Shown: positions 30,506 to 39,769 of the stretch, in pieces
How the letters are laid out: each line of letters starts with the position of its first letter
Position numbering within the stretch: the first letter of the stretch is position 1
Program-made: the position numbers and the translations under genes
The notes under the pieces: model-generated
What the model was told of the DNA's origin: nothing
Database searches by the model: none
Seen by the model: the letters and a program-made list of their open reading frames with translations, nothing else
Source: Pichia kudriavzevii
Taxonomy: Eukaryota; Ascomycota; Pichiomycetes; Pichiales; Pichiaceae
DNA: 64,000 bases
Direction of reading: 5' to 3'
Assembly (NCBI RefSeq): GCF_003054445.1
Contig: NC_042507.1
Span: forward strand, 1,922,001 to 1,986,000

Positions 30506-31057
30506 TTACATCTGCTCCTCCTGAATGACATCAATGAGCCAATCTAACCCTTCTGTCAAGCCTTCCCCCTTGATTGCAGAGCTCGCCACAATGCTCCAGC
30601 TGCGGTCCTTCAACTCCACCAAGCCTAGCGCCTTGGAGACCTCTGCCGCCGTGAGAGCACCCGGCTGGTCCTGTTTGTTGGCAAACACTAGAAGGGCACT
30701 GTCAACGAGCTCGTCCTCCTTGAGCATAAGGTGCAACTCCTTTCTGGCCGTCTCGAGACGGTCTCTGTCGGTGGAGTCCACCACAAAGATGACAGCAGCA
30801 GTGTTGGCATAGTAGCACCTCCAGTAGGGGCGAATCGACGTCTGTCCTCCCAAGTCCCACATGTTGATGGATATGTTCTTGTACTGCAATGTCTCCACAT
30901 TGAACCCAATCGTAGGCTTTGTCTTGACTACTTCTCCCAGCTGCAACTTATACAATATGGTGGTTTTCCCTGCACCATCTAGCCCTAGAATAAGAATCCT
31001 GATCTCCTTGTTGGCCCCCCAGAGCTTGCCAAACATCGAACTGAAAATGTTCCCCAT
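30506..31057 (-). CDS. ARL1: Arl1, Golgi Arf-like GTPase
   Basis: Arl1 is a myristoylated small GTPase of the trans-Golgi that recruits GRIP-domain golgins such as Imh1. The 183-residue product begins [14 protein letters not shown]; Gly2 is the myristoylation site. GTP-binding motifs are GLDGAGKT (P-loop), PTIGFN (switch I), [13 protein letters not shown] (switch II), NKQD and SSAIKG. It is near-identical along its length to S. cerevisiae Arl1, including the Arl1-typical NIFSSMF and the C-terminal [12 protein letters not shown], and is clearly distinct from Arf1. No intron is present. Confidence 0.97.
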   Translation of the reverse strand: MGNIFSSMFGKLWGANKEIRILILGLDGAGKTTILYKLQLGEVVKTKPTIGFNVETLQYKNISINMWDLGGQTSIRPYWRCYYANTAAVIFVVDSTDRDRLETARKELHLMLKEDELVDSALLVFANKQDQPGALTAAEVSKALGLVELKDRSWSIVASSAIKGEGLTEGLDWLIDVIQEEQM

Positions 31058-31808
31058 GTCTTGTGTGTACTGTATCTGATGTATCTTCTATATGTGTATT
31101 TGAATATATGTGTGTATATATATAAATATATTTATATATATATTGCTAAATGGTATGATGGATCACAGGCGTCTCTATAAGTGAGTCAAATATAAGTGCA
31201 AATGGTCAATTGCTCCGGTTGTATCTCGTTCCTACTCTCTTCTCCTTCTCTGAGGGTGTCTTGGTGTGTCTTGACGTGGTTTCATCTACATTAATGCACC
31301 ATTTCGACACTGTCGTGCCTCTCTCTCCCCTCCCTCTCCCTCTCCCTCTCTCTCGCCCTCTTTCCTTTTTTTTTTCCTTTCGCGCTTGTTGCAGCTCGAC
31401 TAAATTTCACAACGTATCTCACTCTCCCTCTCACCAAATACGTCACAAATTCACAATCCATCAAAGAATACCGAAAAGAGGAGAAGAGCGACCGAAACAG
31501 AAAAAAGGGAAAAAAAAAGGGGGTCCACAACGGAGAAACAACAAAACAAAAAAAAAATGTATATTTATTTATATTTTTTTTTTCTAACATTTCTAATTCC
31601 GTGTGTCCATCTTTGGTATTTCACCATCCTCTTTTCTTTTTCTTATTCTTACTCTTATTCTTACTCTTATTCTTACTCTAATTCTTACTCTTATTCTTCT
31701 TATTTGTATTCTCTTGCTCTTTAGTTCTTACTTGTCCTGGTTTTTTTGGGATGTTTTAGTAAACCTTATAAGCCCGCCACCCTTCCATCTCTCCCTTTAT
31801 TCTATAGA
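31058..31808. other. Divergent ARL1 / reductase promoter with pyrimidine tracts
   Basis: This is a 751-bp spacer between divergent genes. TA-rich DNA adjoins ARL1 (31085-31150). A CT-rich tract (about 31320-31380), T and A homopolymers, and a 12-bp tandem repeat lie closer to the reductase. No tRNA or coding gene is seen; the long frames here are translations of low-complexity DNA. Confidence 0.6.
31643..31690 (+). repeat. 12-bp tandem repeat (TTATTCTTACTC), 4 units
   Basis: Three exact units and a fourth with one change (TAATTCTTACTC) form a pyrimidine-rich block ending 118 bp before the ATG of the reductase gene. They probably lie in its promoter or 5' leader. Confidence 0.88.
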
Positions 31809-32831
31809 ATGACCATTACTCCAAATATCCTTCTTGTTGGACCTGGCGGTGTAGGCGCCATTGTCGCTTACGGGCTCCAGTACACGGGGAAGGCCGTTCT
31901 CTCTGTTGTGGTTAGAGGCGACTATGAAAAAGTGTCCAAGGACGGCTTTGAAATCAAATCTCCTCATTACGGACATGTTAAATCGTGGAAACCAGTCAAT
32001 GTATATCCTACTATTGATGCTGCTGCTAAAAACTCCAAATTCTATGATTATGTTGTCATTTCAACGAAAAACTTGCCAGATATCACAAAATTGGAAGATA
32101 TGGTTGAACCTGTCATTACGCCTGCTAAAACTACCATAGTATTGGTTCAAAATGGATTTGGTATAGACCGTCCCTTCATCTCAAAGTACCCGAAGAACAT
32201 CTGTTTGTCCGGTATCTCCCATATAGGATCCAGCATTTTACATGGTGTCGTCACCCAAAAGACGAGAGATGAGAACCATATTGGTTATTTCCTCAATGAA
32301 AATCTACCTGTTAAAGTCCAAGAGGAAAAAGCCAAGCAGTTTATCGATATTTACAGCAACGAACATAACACAATCATTTATTGTGAAAACGTCAAGGCAT
32401 TCAGATATCAGAAATTGGTTTATAATGCATGCTTCAACACAATCTGTGCACTAACTGGCCTCGATACTAGCAGGTTATACTTGTCTGGCAGTTATAACAC
32501 TCTACTTGTCCCGGCAATGAGAGAAGTGGTGAGTGTCGCCAAGGCAGATGGCATAACATTGAGAGATGATGTGATTGACTACTACGCTCATATCTCGGAC
32601 GGCCACTATTATAAACCTTCAATGCAGATCGACGTTGAAAAGGGTAATCCCATTGAGGTGGAAACCATTCTCGGCAATTTGATCAAGGTCGCCGACTCCC
32701 TACAAGTCCCAATCCCTACCTTGAAAATGCTTTACAGCCTCTTGCATGCTGTTCAGTTCAGGTTGAAAGAAGGTAGAGGTATTGTCTCCGTTCCGGAATC
32801 TGCACCGGTGAATAATGAACACTACTCTTAA
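31809..32831 (+). CDS. Ketopantoate reductase (ApbA/PanE)-family NADPH dehydrogenase
   Basis: A 340-residue protein from the ATG at 31809 (MTITPNILLVGPGGVGAIVA). The frame is open upstream to 31746, but that part encodes no domain residues. A Rossmann nucleotide-binding loop GPGGVGA lies at the N-terminus, followed by ApbA-family VVISTKN and VLVQNGFG. The C-terminal domain has the catalytic-lysine motif YQKLVYNACFN and an IEVETILGNL-type family signature. Bacterial PanE reduces 2-dehydropantoate to pantoate in CoA synthesis. Yeast has Pan5 and several fungal paralogues of uncertain substrate, so I give the family but no gene name. It lacks a mitochondrial presequence. It converges with TYR1 over a 150-bp gap. 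Confidence 0.83.
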   Translation: MTITPNILLVGPGGVGAIVAYGLQYTGKAVLSVVVRGDYEKVSKDGFEIKSPHYGHVKSWKPVNVYPTIDAAAKNSKFYDYVVISTKNLPDITKLEDMVEPVITPAKTTIVLVQNGFGIDRPFISKYPKNICLSGISHIGSSILHGVVTQKTRDENHIGYFLNENLPVKVQEEKAKQFIDIYSNEHNTIIYCENVKAFRYQKLVYNACFNTICALTGLDTSRLYLSGSYNTLLVPAMREVVSVAKADGITLRDDVIDYYAHISDGHYYKPSMQIDVEKGNPIEVETILGNLIKVADSLQVPIPTLKMLYSLLHAVQFRLKEGRGIVSVPESAPVNNEHYS

Positions 32832-32981
32832 ACCCGGTGCATTCTTCAAATCTGGAATGATCTTGAATGGTCTGGTGTGATTCAGTCTAGTCCAAACTAG
32901 CATACACTACTCTATTCTATTCTGATATTTTTCTAGATACATTTATATAGACAATAACATTAAACTCATTCACTAAGCTTC

Positions 32982-34307
32982 TTATTTCTTTCCGTGCTGT
33001 AATATCGTCTTAATCATTGCATTGCCAACTTTGGTGGCTTCAGGGAACATTGGCTCAAAGAATTTCTGTGTCTCCTCAAACCTCCTTTTGTATAATTCAA
33101 AGTTGCCAAAATTAACAATATTGGCCCATTCTCTCGATGCCATTGTGAATTGTAAATCATCTTGACGGAATGACGTATTCGAGGTGGCTACCTTAATACA
33201 TTCCTCTAAGAGACCATCAGTGCAAAATAGATATTCAGAAACACCTAAAAAGATCCTAAAGAGCGGTGTCGAACAGATCATATGGTCGTAAGGAACAATG
33301 TCCAACTGGGACCAACTATCAACAATCGCCAACAAGGATAAGTGGGAATTGATCTGGATTGCTCCAGAAGGATTCTTGCCTAAAGAATACTGTTGTAATA
33401 GATCATCATTTAGCAATAACTGATGGTCCGGGCCTAAATGACCGAAAACCTTTTGCTTGGCCTTCATGATTCTCGAGTAAAGTTCATCCTCCTTATTTTG
33501 AATCATCAGTGTGAATAATTCTTCACTAGACTTGGCATACTGCGTGATTTGCTTATGAGCAGCAGGATTGGTGATTGCCAAGCCGGCATAAACGTGCCAT
33601 TTGTTTGAATAGATTCTCAGTGCAATGTTGATCTTTGCATTTTCAATACCACCGGTCCATTTGGGGGTTTCCCATGGATATTCATTGGTAGTATGCCATG
33701 CAAGACCCATACTAAGGAAAGCTGCATGAGTGACTGCCTGTGTGTCTGCTGTGATCTTATCGTGTTCTTCGTATGTTAGATAGACATGTTTAGATTTCAA
33801 ACAGGACATTAGAGACTCAACAAAATTGAAATTTTCATCACTTGCCCGATGTTGAATAAGAACTAATGGCTGCCCCGTGGTGTCTACTCTGGGACCATGC
33901 AAAGAATGCACTGAAACAATATCAACATCCTGTGGGAGATACTTCTCAAAGGCTTCAATTTCAGAATTCTTACATGATGTTTGTCCACCAACAATGGCAT
34001 TCAACTTTGTCGCAGGACCATAAGTGGCAACAATCTTTCCAATGTTTTCGGCTTCAACGGAATAAATGATATAATCTGCAACCCGTGAAACATGAAACCC
34101 ATTTGGCAAAATCGTAACATCAGGAATTAAGGCAGAAACGGACTCTTTCAACTCAGTGAATCGTTCCTCACGATCACAACCACAGACCTTCCAACCAGCT
34201 TCGGAAAACCTCCGGGCGTACATCAGACCCATATCACCAAGACCGATGATACCAATCGTCTTTGTCTGTTTCAGGCTGTTGATATCCTCTTCACAAAGAA
34301 TCGTCAT
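32982..34307 (-). CDS. TYR1: Tyr1, prephenate dehydrogenase (NADP+)
   Basis: Tyr1 catalyses oxidative decarboxylation of prephenate to 4-hydroxyphenylpyruvate in tyrosine synthesis, in the cytosol. The 441-residue protein (452 in S. cerevisiae) begins MTILCEEDINSLKQTKTIGI and has a Rossmann GLGDMG motif at about residues 22-27, an acidic/basic cofactor segment (CGCDREERF), and family motifs VSVHSLHGPRV and DTQAVTHAAFLSMG containing prephenate-binding His residues. It is divergent from MSB1 over a 326-bp spacer. Confidence 0.95.
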   Translation of the reverse strand: MTILCEEDINSLKQTKTIGIIGLGDMGLMYARRFSEAGWKVCGCDREERFTELKESVSALIPDVTILPNGFHVSRVADYIIYSVEAENIGKIVATYGPATKLNAIVGGQTSCKNSEIEAFEKYLPQDVDIVSVHSLHGPRVDTTGQPLVLIQHRASDENFNFVESLMSCLKSKHVYLTYEEHDKITADTQAVTHAAFLSMGLAWHTTNEYPWETPKWTGGIENAKINIALRIYSNKWHVYAGLAITNPAAHKQITQYAKSSEELFTLMIQNKEDELYSRIMKAKQKVFGHLGPDHQLLLNDDLLQQYSLGKNPSGAIQINSHLSLLAIVDSWSQLDIVPYDHMICSTPLFRIFLGVSEYLFCTDGLLEECIKVATSNTSFRQDDLQFTMASREWANIVNFGNFELYKRRFEETQKFFEPMFPEATKVGNAMIKTILQHGKK

Positions 34308-34633
34308 CTATTTTATTGTATTGTGAGAAAAAATCAAATGTCTTCTGATAAATGATAGTTTACCCAAGCTGGTGTAACTGAAATATCTTGCTGTAACAAT
34401 TTAGCTTTCGCATTTCGCATATATATAACGTTTGTTTTATGTTCGCTTTTTCCCCCTATTTTTTCTAATTTTTCTTCGTTCTGATGCCCTCCAAAATTTA
34501 TTCTTAGAAGTTGTTAAATCAAAACATTCTTGTCTAAAAACCGTGATCTGATTGTCAAGCGTGTGATAACGCGTTTCCAACTTCACAGGATAGATTATTT
34601 GGATACTCCTTCGTCGACATCCATAAAGGAAGT
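34308..34633. promoter_or_regulatory. Divergent TYR1/MSB1 promoter with an MCB box
   Basis: This 326-bp spacer has T-rich tracts and a TATATATAA box near 34420-34428. A single ACGCGT MCB (MBF-type) box lies at 34569-34574, about 60 bp before the MSB1 ATG, in the context AACGCGTTT. MBF control of MSB1 would fit a bud-emergence role but is inferred from one site only. No gene is seen. Confidence 0.45.
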
Positions 34634-37600
34634 GTGGAAAAAGAAATGTTCAAAAAGAAAAATGGGAAATCACCAGTTCACCCGAAATTTGTCGTTTCGG
34701 ACTCTGTGTTAATGAGTAACAAAAACACGCAATCTTTTACAATGGAATCATTCATATACTGTCCAGACTTGCCAGAGGCTCAAGTAAATGAATTCAGGAA
34801 AACTTACAAATCAAAGACAGATGATCTCTACACAACGAATTCAAGCTTTGATATATCATTTGAGCGAAAACATGTTAAAGAGTTGGTGCATCTTATAACG
34901 TCACACTTGAAAAAAAATGCAACAAAGATCCCCTTACTCATTTTACCCTTTCGGAAACAGCACCATGATGAAGACCTGAAAACCTTCTTGACCAGCATCT
35001 TTGTCAATGGGCTGCCCCTTCCGGAGAAGGAATGCCAAAATATAATTTCTTCCACCAATGAATATATACTAATGAGTGCATTAAAATTTATATGGTGTAG
35101 GTTACCTGGTAAAGCAATAATCGGATGGAAAGCCTATACGAAGTTTGTGAAGTTGGAAGAAGAGTCAGATTTCCCAGATAAGGCCTTTTTGGATTTTATG
35201 CCTAACTGCTTATCGTCGGGAGCACATGCGTCCATTGTTTATGATTTCTTTGATCTTATAGTTGCATTCATATTGCATTCAAAAGAGAATTTAATGACTG
35301 CTCACAAAATAAGCAAGTTGTGTGGACTGTGGGCATTTAACCCAGTTAGAGGAAAAATAAAGGGATTGCCGTCCTATGAGAGAGGTTTATATGAATGGAT
35401 TCCCGCAGGTGATGCAATGTTCCATTTATTACTTGCGTTTGTAAAATCAATGCCTCCGAATGGGGATCTGAGTAAACTACCCAAGATATTCCAGTCAACA
35501 ATAAAGTCTCAGGAGTATCCTCCTTTACCCACCTCTTCGACTGTGGAAACTTCAAGGCATTTCCAAGAGATTCCAATGGTTACGCTAAGAACAAACAAGC
35601 CTTCGAAAAATCCAGCGGAATTGCTAACTAAAGTTGCTAAAACACTGAAGTTCGATGATCCGACTATATTTTATACTAGGGAAGATTACCTTTTGCTGAA
35701 AAGGGTATTTAAAAACAAAGATGAAGTGATGCAAAAGTTATCTCCAGAAGGTTCCCGATTACTACAAAATTTGTGTCTATATGATGAGGATTTAATTGTT
35801 AATGGATCGGAACCAACCGATTTGAAGTTGAAACTAGTCCCGGGGTGGTCAACGGAAATGACATCCCGAGATGCAAAGTTTGAACCAAACACTAATGATC
35901 TTCTTACTGCGACTGTTGGCCGAGTAACGATAGATGATTATTTTATTTGGACGTGGTTGTGTTCTTTGGGTATTGAAGAAACTGATTTGAAAAAAAAAAC
36001 TTTTGGTAAGACATATATTATGGAAGTCGAGCTAGCTGAAGGATTCAAGAAATGGATTATAGTGGAAGAACAAGATTTGCAGAGGGATGGCTATGATATT
36101 GAAATGGAAATTAAGCAACAAAGGTTGAAGGAACTGGAACAGAAAATTCAACTAGCGGAGATGGAAGCTGAAAGGATAAAGAGAGAGGCCTTTTTAAAAG
36201 CTGAAAAGCTTGAAATTCAAAGGCACGATGCTAGAAAAGCCAAAGTAAAGCAGCTTTCCAAAGTTGAAGACTGTGTATCACCACCTCCCCTGCCTGATAA
36301 AGATTATGATGAAATCCCTCCTCGTTCGAAATCTAGAAGGCCACCGCCACCGTTGCCTAAGTCTGAAGCCGATCAGTACCAAATCCCCAAAAAATCAGAA
36401 AAAAGGCTCGATATAAACCAGGAGAGAATTACAACAAATCTTTCAGACGAAGAAATTTGCATCACCTTGCCTCAACTGGAGGAGGAAGAACCATTTCTAG
36501 AATATGAAGCTCTTCTTTACACCGATTATGACAACAAAAGAAGAACCAAAGAACAACTGGATGTGGAAATGTACCATGAGAAAAACCGATCTCCAAGGAA
36601 CAAAGGCTACACTTCACCGCCTCCTCCGGATACCAAAGATAATTATATCCAATCTGCGGTTACTAATCATACACCAATTTCTTCTAGTAGTCCTAATAAG
36701 CTGTTGGCACCAATGGAAAAATTACCAAAAGCTACATCACCCCCAAGAACATACAATCCTTACTCGCCTATGAATTCTCCGCCTCGTGTTTCACCTTCTC
36801 CTAGAGTTGCTTTACCCAAAGCCGTTTCCTCTGGACATGTTTTACCTAGAGCTGCATCACCAAAGGCCGTTTCCCCTGGTCCTGTCACACCAAGGACTGC
36901 TTCACCTAGTAGACAGCCACTCCCAAACCAAACTCCCCACAACATTAACAACATACATTCAAACTTACACGCTACAAACCAATCACCTCAACAAGCTAGA
37001 TCTTCTTCTCCACCTCCAAGATCTAGTCCATATATGCAGCAAACTTCTACTGTTTCTTCACCAAATCATTCACCTTCATATTATACGCCTCTGTCGCCTT
37101 CTTTTCCATGTTCTAATGAGCCGCAACGTCCATTTTCTCCCGAAAATGCATTATACCCATCCCAGCCAGTCACACCAACTAATGTTTACTACGATTCCAA
37201 AACGTCACCTTCTCCTAAACCTCATTTAGATTTGAAAAAATGTAGTGGGGATATCCCGGTTTTGTTACCACCTGCTGACGACGCTTCTAGTACTACATTT
37301 ACACCTCTATCTCCTTCTTTTACTATTCCTACTAAAGGTGCTGATGAAACGGAGGTATCCCCTTCTGTAGAGCAACGCTCTCCTGCAGCAAAATCACCGA
37401 GGAGTCCAACAAACAGGGCAGAATTGGAGGCTGAGTTTAGTGGTTTAGAAAATGAGTTTCAAGAATGCATGGATGATTTAACCAAGCAGCCTAGCTTTGT
37501 ACAAGCGCAAGTGAGGAAAACATCGAACTCAAGATTAAGAAAGGCACCTCCTTCATTGAAATCATCAATGGTATCGGAAAATTCCTCTGTTTATCCGTCT

Positions 37601-38461
37601 ACTACACAAAGTAGTGAAAGAGTCCTCTCTGTTCCAGAAGCTGAACATGAATATAAGCACTCTACAAAACCTTCAAGAGGATCTGAGAGCAGTTTACATT
37701 CGACTGGGGTCAATAGACAAGGTCTTTCGCCGACTCCATCTAAGCAACACATGCAGTTTGAGAATACAAAATCTGCAGTTGTGTTAACACCACAAACCCC
37801 GGGCAACGTACGAGATGGAGTACCCCATAGCAATCAGCAATTAGTACCGCCTATAAATGGGCAGTATACACCTAGGAATCCGCCTGTTAAAGGGCAAGGC
37901 CCAGCAGAACAGTCCCTACGTTCTCCTCAACCAATTGTATCAAACTCATATACAAATTATTCCCCTCAACCTGCTCTCAATGGAAAATCAAAACCAGCCG
38001 TCTCGTCTAAATCTACATATCCTACGAGTCAACCTCCAACCCGAGGTTATTATCCACCAGCAAATGGGTACTATCCTTCTCCACAGCAAGGATATCCTCC
38101 ACAACAGCAAAGTTACCCTCCCCCTCCAAGAGGTTATCCTCCAGCACAGCAAGGATACCCTCCATCACAGCAATCTTACCCACCACCACCACAAGGTTAC
38201 CTTTCTCCACAGCAAGGTTATCCTCCTCCACAGCCAGGTTATCCATCTCCACAGCAGGGCTACTATCAACCACAACTACAAGTACCTCAGGGGTATTACC
38301 CGCCGAATCCTTTGGTTCCACCAAACAATGTCTCTCCGTACACTAATAACGTGATAAATAATATGCCACCTTCTGGAAAAATGGATAAGTTACATGGTCA
38401 TCAAGGGCTCAATAAGAAGAATGCCAGAAACATGTTTATGAGTGATGCGTTTGGTATTTGA
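34634..38461 (+). CDS. MSB1: Msb1, RhoGAP-like bud-emergence scaffold
   Basis: Msb1 is a multicopy suppressor of cdc24/cdc42 bud-emergence defects and binds Rho1/Cdc42-pathway and polarisome-linked proteins at the bud neck. The N-terminal third (residues about 50-470) is the Msb1/Mug8 RhoGAP-like domain (YDFFDLIVAFILHSKENLMTA, KLCGLWAFNP). A short charged helix follows (EIKQQRLKELEQKIQLAEME), then a long disordered Pro/Ser-rich half with SH3-ligand-like PPPLPDKDYDE and PPPPLPKSE motifs, many SP sites, and a C-terminal series of GYPPPQQ/GYPPSQQ-type repeats (nt about 38040-38290). It is 1,275 residues against 1,137 in S. cerevisiae; the extra length is mostly in the repetitive tail. Several in-frame ATGs near the start leave the exact N-terminus uncertain by up to about 40 codons. 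Confidence 0.88.
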   Translation: MEKEMFKKKNGKSPVHPKFVVSDSVLMSNKNTQSFTMESFIYCPDLPEAQVNEFRKTYKSKTDDLYTTNSSFDISFERKHVKELVHLITSHLKKNATKIPLLILPFRKQHHDEDLKTFLTSIFVNGLPLPEKECQNIISSTNEYILMSALKFIWCRLPGKAIIGWKAYTKFVKLEEESDFPDKAFLDFMPNCLSSGAHASIVYDFFDLIVAFILHSKENLMTAHKISKLCGLWAFNPVRGKIKGLPSYERGLYEWIPAGDAMFHLLLAFVKSMPPNGDLSKLPKIFQSTIKSQEYPPLPTSSTVETSRHFQEIPMVTLRTNKPSKNPAELLTKVAKTLKFDDPTIFYTREDYLLLKRVFKNKDEVMQKLSPEGSRLLQNLCLYDEDLIVNGSEPTDLKLKLVPGWSTEMTSRDAKFEPNTNDLLTATVGRVTIDDYFIWTWLCSLGIEETDLKKKTFGKTYIMEVELAEGFKKWIIVEEQDLQRDGYDIEMEIKQQRLKELEQKIQLAEMEAERIKREAFLKAEKLEIQRHDARKAKVKQLSKVEDCVSPPPLPDKDYDEIPPRSKSRRPPPPLPKSEADQYQIPKKSEKRLDINQERITTNLSDEEICITLPQLEEEEPFLEYEALLYTDYDNKRRTKEQLDVEMYHEKNRSPRNKGYTSPPPPDTKDNYIQSAVTNHTPISSSSPNKLLAPMEKLPKATSPPRTYNPYSPMNSPPRVSPSPRVALPKAVSSGHVLPRAASPKAVSPGPVTPRTASPSRQPLPNQTPHNINNIHSNLHATNQSPQQARSSSPPPRSSPYMQQTSTVSSPNHSPSYYTPLSPSFPCSNEPQRPFSPENALYPSQPVTPTNVYYDSKTSPSPKPHLDLKKCSGDIPVLLPPADDASSTTFTPLSPSFTIPTKGADETEVSPSVEQRSPAAKSPRSPTNRAELEAEFSGLENEFQECMDDLTKQPSFVQAQVRKTSNSRLRKAPPSLKSSMVSENSSVYPSTTQSSERVLSVPEAEHEYKHSTKPSRGSESSLHSTGVNRQGLSPTPSKQHMQFENTKSAVVLTPQTPGNVRDGVPHSNQQLVPPINGQYTPRNPPVKGQGPAEQSLRSPQPIVSNSYTNYSPQPALNGKSKPAVSSKSTYPTSQPPTRGYYPPANGYYPSPQQGYPPQQQSYPPPPRGYPPAQQGYPPSQQSYPPPPQGYLSPQQGYPPPQPGYPSPQQGYYQPQLQVPQGYYPPNPLVPPNNVSPYTNNVINNMPPSGKMDKLHGHQGLNKKNARNMFMSDAFGI

Positions 38462-38530
38462 GCTTTCTGTACGTTCTGTTTTTGTAATTGATAACTGTAT
38501 AAACATTGCAATTCCCGCAACTTGGTTACC

Positions 38531-38554
38531 GATGTGGTGATTAAACCACACATC
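38531..38554. other. Imperfect hairpin between MSB1 and the next gene
   Basis: GATGTGGT and ACCACACATC flank a 6-nt loop (GATTAA), forming a short stem with a small bulge. It lies 70 bp after the MSB1 stop. It may assist 3'-end formation or be chance. Confidence 0.35.
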
Positions 38555-38741
38555 TTGGTTTTGCAGTTGCTCACCAGTAGAAAAGAAACATTAAGGTGCC
38601 GATAGAAATAGACAGAGCATCAAATCCATGGGAAGACGCGCCTAACATAAATGCTGAACTTCATCAAAATAACCATGGAACTGCAACCTCCAGTACGATT
38701 TTTTATACTTTGTAACCCCCAAAACAGGCTGTTGTACAGAA

Positions 38742-39464
38742 ATGGCACCTAAAAAAACCAAGTATGTCACCCTAAAACTGAGTCGTGAACAGCTTGAACA
38801 ATTTCCTGATCTCACAGCACATTTCTACGACAAAAAAAGAAAACAAACATTAAATGAAGAACCTATTAAACGGCTCAAACTAAAGCTAAATCCAGCAGCA
38901 TCTGAGACGCCGGTGACGCCATTAGAACCAGTCTCCCGAGAATCATCGATGAAACCATCTGATTCAGTTATATCGACAAACACAAGTCAGAATGTAAATA
39001 ATTTAGCAAAACTGTCTTCTAACATCAGGGTTGGTGTGAGTGGATTAAGTATGAACCCCTCAATTTTCCGTGAGATAGACAAATCTAAAAACAAGCCGGG
39101 CCAATGGGAAAAATATGGAAAGGAAGACTTCCCAGAGGAAGTTCAAAGTATGAAAGACGTCAGGGGATATAAAGAACATCCCTTGAAGGCAGGTTTGGTA
39201 GATACAATTTCAAAGGCCCATCAGGAAGGTCGAAGAGTTGTTAGAAGTTTCAGTGGGTATTTAATGATATGGCCAAGCTGGCACAAAGTTAAGGAAGGGA
39301 ATTTAGTCAAACACGCAGAGTATGCTACTGAAAAACCTACAAGTAAGGCTGGTGGTAAGGGTGGTAAGGGAGCAACGAGTTCAAAGACTAGTGTGGGGCC
39401 AGAATCTAGCTCCTTAGAAAAAGAGGCATCCGAAACACCAGTCGAACTGAAAAGCGATGTATGA
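38742..39464 (+). CDS. Ies4-like INO80 chromatin-remodelling subunit
   Basis: A 240-residue basic, mostly disordered protein. The N-terminus MAPKKTKYVTLKLSREQLEQ resembles the beta-strand motif at the start of fungal Ies4 proteins. A core segment near residues 160-190 (GRRVVRSFSGYLMIWPSWHKV) resembles the S. cerevisiae Ies4 signature SFSGY..NFTGW. Lys/Gly-rich (KAGGKGGKG) and acidic tails follow. S. cerevisiae Ies4 has 116 residues, but many other fungi have longer forms. Ies4 is a small INO80 subunit phosphorylated by Mec1/Tel1 in the DNA-damage response. The assignment rests on two short motifs and is moderate. Confidence 0.6.
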   Translation: MAPKKTKYVTLKLSREQLEQFPDLTAHFYDKKRKQTLNEEPIKRLKLKLNPAASETPVTPLEPVSRESSMKPSDSVISTNTSQNVNNLAKLSSNIRVGVSGLSMNPSIFREIDKSKNKPGQWEKYGKEDFPEEVQSMKDVRGYKEHPLKAGLVDTISKAHQEGRRVVRSFSGYLMIWPSWHKVKEGNLVKHAEYATEKPTSKAGGKGGKGATSSKTSVGPESSSLEKEASETPVELKSDV

Positions 39465-39769
39465 ATGAGCTCCGTTATGTATGTTTGTACCCAAAAAGAA
39501 TGCGCTATATTAGTTTAATCTTTTATAAACCCGGAATTATAAAAATACAGTTAGGAATAAAGTAATAGAAAGATGAACAACGGGTCTAAAAAGACTAATG
39601 TGTTGTGGATCGGAGTGTTTCGAATAGAGTATTAAAGTTATGCTTTCTTTTCTTTTTGAACATGCTTGGTATTACTTTGATATGCAAAAGATATCGACAA
39701 ATTGAAAATGGTTTTGATGTCTATAGATGTGGCATGGTAAGGTTCATTTCAATTTAGCAAATATCAGAC
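39465..39769. other. Convergent 3' region, no gene seen
   Basis: AT-rich 305-bp spacer between the converging Ies4-like and CYB2 genes. No repeats or RNA signals were noted. Confidence 0.55.

Noticed and set aside
31210-31590. Reading frames of about 100-125 codons on both strands
   Set aside because: They are translations of CT-rich low-complexity DNA with no domain content.
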